Positions 62,700 to 64,000 of a stretch of 64,000 bases of DNA are shown one piece after another (within the stretch, counting starts at the first letter, position 1; every line of letters begins with the position of its first letter). Below the pieces are notes generated by a model that was not told the DNA's origin, ran no database searches, and saw only the letters and a list, made by a program, of their open reading frames with translations. A program made the translations under genes and the position numbers. The stretch comes from Eriocheir sinensis (lineage: Eukaryota; Arthropoda; Malacostraca; Decapoda; Varunidae): contig NC_066535.1 in NCBI RefSeq assembly GCF_024679095.1, positions 4,818,274 to 4,882,273 on the forward strand, read 5' to 3'.

Positions 62700-64000
62700 G
62701 CATGAGAGGGGGGAGGGGGGTGCCAGCAGACTGGACAATAGCCATCATTGTCCCAGTTTACAAGGGGAAGGGCAGGAGAGGGGAGTGTGGGAGCTATAGA
62801 GGTATAAGTCTGCTGAGTATACCCGGAAAGGTATATGGTAAAGTCATAATAGAGAGGGTGCAAAGACTTACAGAAGAGAAAATCACTGAAGAACAAGGAG
62901 ACTTCAGGAAGGGAAGGGGATGTGTGGATCAGATATTTTTCTTCAAGATGGTAGTAGAAAAAATATTAGGAACAGGAAAAAAGCTATATGCTGCCTTCAT
63001 AGATCTAGAGAATGCTTATGACAGAGTCAATTGGCTGGCATTGTGGGCCGTCTTAAAGATATATGGTGTGGGAGGAAAACTGCTTAATGCAATAAAGTCT
63101 TTCTCTGAGAATGTATCTGCATGTGTCAAAATTATTGGAGAAACAAGTGAATGTTTTGAGATAAAAGTGGGGTTGAGGCAGGGGTGTGCCATGTCACCAT
63201 GGTTGTTCAATATTTATATGGATGGTGTTATGAGAGAAATGAAGGGCAAAGTTGGGGAAGTTGGAGTAAAAATGTGTGCTGAGGGAAAGAAGTGGGTGCT
63301 GAATTCAATCTTATTTGCTGATGACACAGTGCTCATTGCAGAAAACGAAAGTGACTTACAAAATTTGGTCAGTGTTTTTGATAGTTTATGTAAAAGGAGA
63401 AGGCTGAAAGTAAATGTCAACAAAAGTAAAGTGACGGTTTGTGAGCGGAGTAGAAGTGAGGTTGTGGATTTTGTATGCCCATATAAAGTGGGAATTGAAT
63501 GTGAAAAAGAATGCAAAATAATTTTGAATGGTGAAGAAATAGAGGAGGTTAATGAGTTTAAGTACCTTGGATCAGTTATGTGTCAGCATGGTGGTACAGA
63601 AGGAGAGACAAGAGAAAGGGCATTGCAAGGAAGAAAGGTGGTGGGGTCTTTGGGACGTATCATGAATGGCAGAAGTGTGAGCATGGAGGTAAAGAGGGAT
63701 TTGAGAAATACAGTATCAACCCTCACATATGCAAGTGAAACATGGGCCTGGAATGAAAGTCAGAGGTCTAGAGTGCAGGCAGTGGAAATGAGTTATTTAA
63801 GGAGTGCTTGTGGTGTGAGTAGAATGGATGGAATGAGTAATGAAAGTGTGTATGAGCGTCGTGGAATGTGTCACATGGGTGAAGGAAAGAAGTATAGAGT
63901 GGTGGAAGAAGTGAAGCAACAGACTTTAAAGTGGTTTGGCCACATGGAGTGAATGGAGGAGAGTAAGATGACCAGGAGGGTGATGTGAGAGAGATAGACG
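62700..64000 (+). mobile_element. 5'-truncated LINE running off the window
   Basis: It starts abruptly within reverse transcriptase (GVPADWTIAIIVPVYKGKG) after unrelated sequence and continues to the window edge. Its last 490 bases match the copy at 54,122. The truncation point is a typical 5'-truncated insertion. Its 3' end lies outside the window. Confidence 0.88.
62702..63952 (+). CDS. LINE reverse transcriptase, 416 aa open frame (truncated)
   Basis: One open frame: IIVPVYKGKGRRGECGSYRG, FRKGRGCVDQIFF, AFIDLENAYDRVNWLALWAV (motif A), VGLRQGCAMSPWLFNIYMDG (motif B), LFADDTVLIAENESDL (motif C with catalytic Asp-Asp), LKVNVNKSKVTVCERS, NEFKYLGSVM, TLTYASETWAWNESQ and TLKWFGHME, then TGA. 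The catalytic motifs are all intact but the fingers and endonuclease are missing, so it is not autonomous. The ATG at 62,702 lies only a few bases inside the truncation and is probably fortuitous. Confidence 0.88.
   Translation: MRGGRGVPADWTIAIIVPVYKGKGRRGECGSYRGISLLSIPGKVYGKVIIERVQRLTEEKITEEQGDFRKGRGCVDQIFFFKMVVEKILGTGKKLYAAFIDLENAYDRVNWLALWAVLKIYGVGGKLLNAIKSFSENVSACVKIIGETSECFEIKVGLRQGCAMSPWLFNIYMDGVMREMKGKVGEVGVKMCAEGKKWVLNSILFADDTVLIAENESDLQNLVSVFDSLCKRRRLKVNVNKSKVTVCERSRSEVVDFVCPYKVGIECEKECKIILNGEEIEEVNEFKYLGSVMCQHGGTEGETRERALQGRKVVGSLGRIMNGRSVSMEVKRDLRNTVSTLTYASETWAWNESQRSRVQAVEMSYLRSACGVSRMDGMSNESVYERRGMCHMGEGKKYRVVEEVKQQTLKWFGHME

Overview
The window is eukaryotic nuclear DNA. It has no operons and a gene split by phase-matched introns. 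The density of microsatellites, LINEs, tRNA-derived SINEs and terminal-inverted-repeat elements is very high. The encoded neuronal protein and the repeat load suggest an arthropod, most likely a decapod crustacean; that assignment is inference.

One host gene dominates. At least sixteen plus-strand exons between 8,996 and 47,442 encode 1,929 residues of Bruchpilot/ELKS/CAST (ERC family), the giant coiled-coil scaffold of presynaptic active zones. The 5' exons (liprin-binding N-terminus, start codon, promoter) lie upstream of the window. The exons run colinear with Drosophila BRP from the motif VEEMRQRLEEKN to the BRP-type C-terminus. They are followed by further exons that match the C-terminal region of ERC proteins (EELEEALRQSVRIA, ALTAALSEKDAHLALLE). 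A possible last exon with stop codon and AATAAA lies at 55,854-55,964. Thirteen of the sixteen exon 3' ends fall at codon phase 0.

The remaining sequence is mainly introns and flanks filled with transposable elements. 1-3.8 kb: GC-rich repeats, a palindromic element carrying a THAP DNA-binding domain, and a decayed PIF/Harbinger element. 3.8-6.7 kb: a degenerate CR1/L2-type LINE. 7.0-7.9 kb: long (AT)n and (CT)n arrays. 17.8-33.7 kb (one intron of about 15.9 kb): a Tc1/mariner-type element containing a large foldback, a LINE with an in-frame 60-bp duplication, a cluster of CA-tailed SINEs, and a CR1-like LINE split by a foldback element with an apparent 8-bp target duplication. 39.4-40.6 kb: a piggyBac remnant and a TTAA-flanked MITE. 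42.6-43.0 kb: another foldback. 47.5-54.9 kb: LINE fragments, a minus-strand Ty3/Gypsy gag-protease remnant, a TA-flanked element with a nested MITE, and a LINE 3' end. 61.2-61.8 kb: a Tc1/mariner-type MITE. 62.7 kb to the end: a 5'-truncated LINE nearly identical to the copy at 54.1 kb.

All coordinates and splice sites were read by eye from sequence, codon phase and remembered family motifs. No alignment, transcript or repeat-library search was possible.
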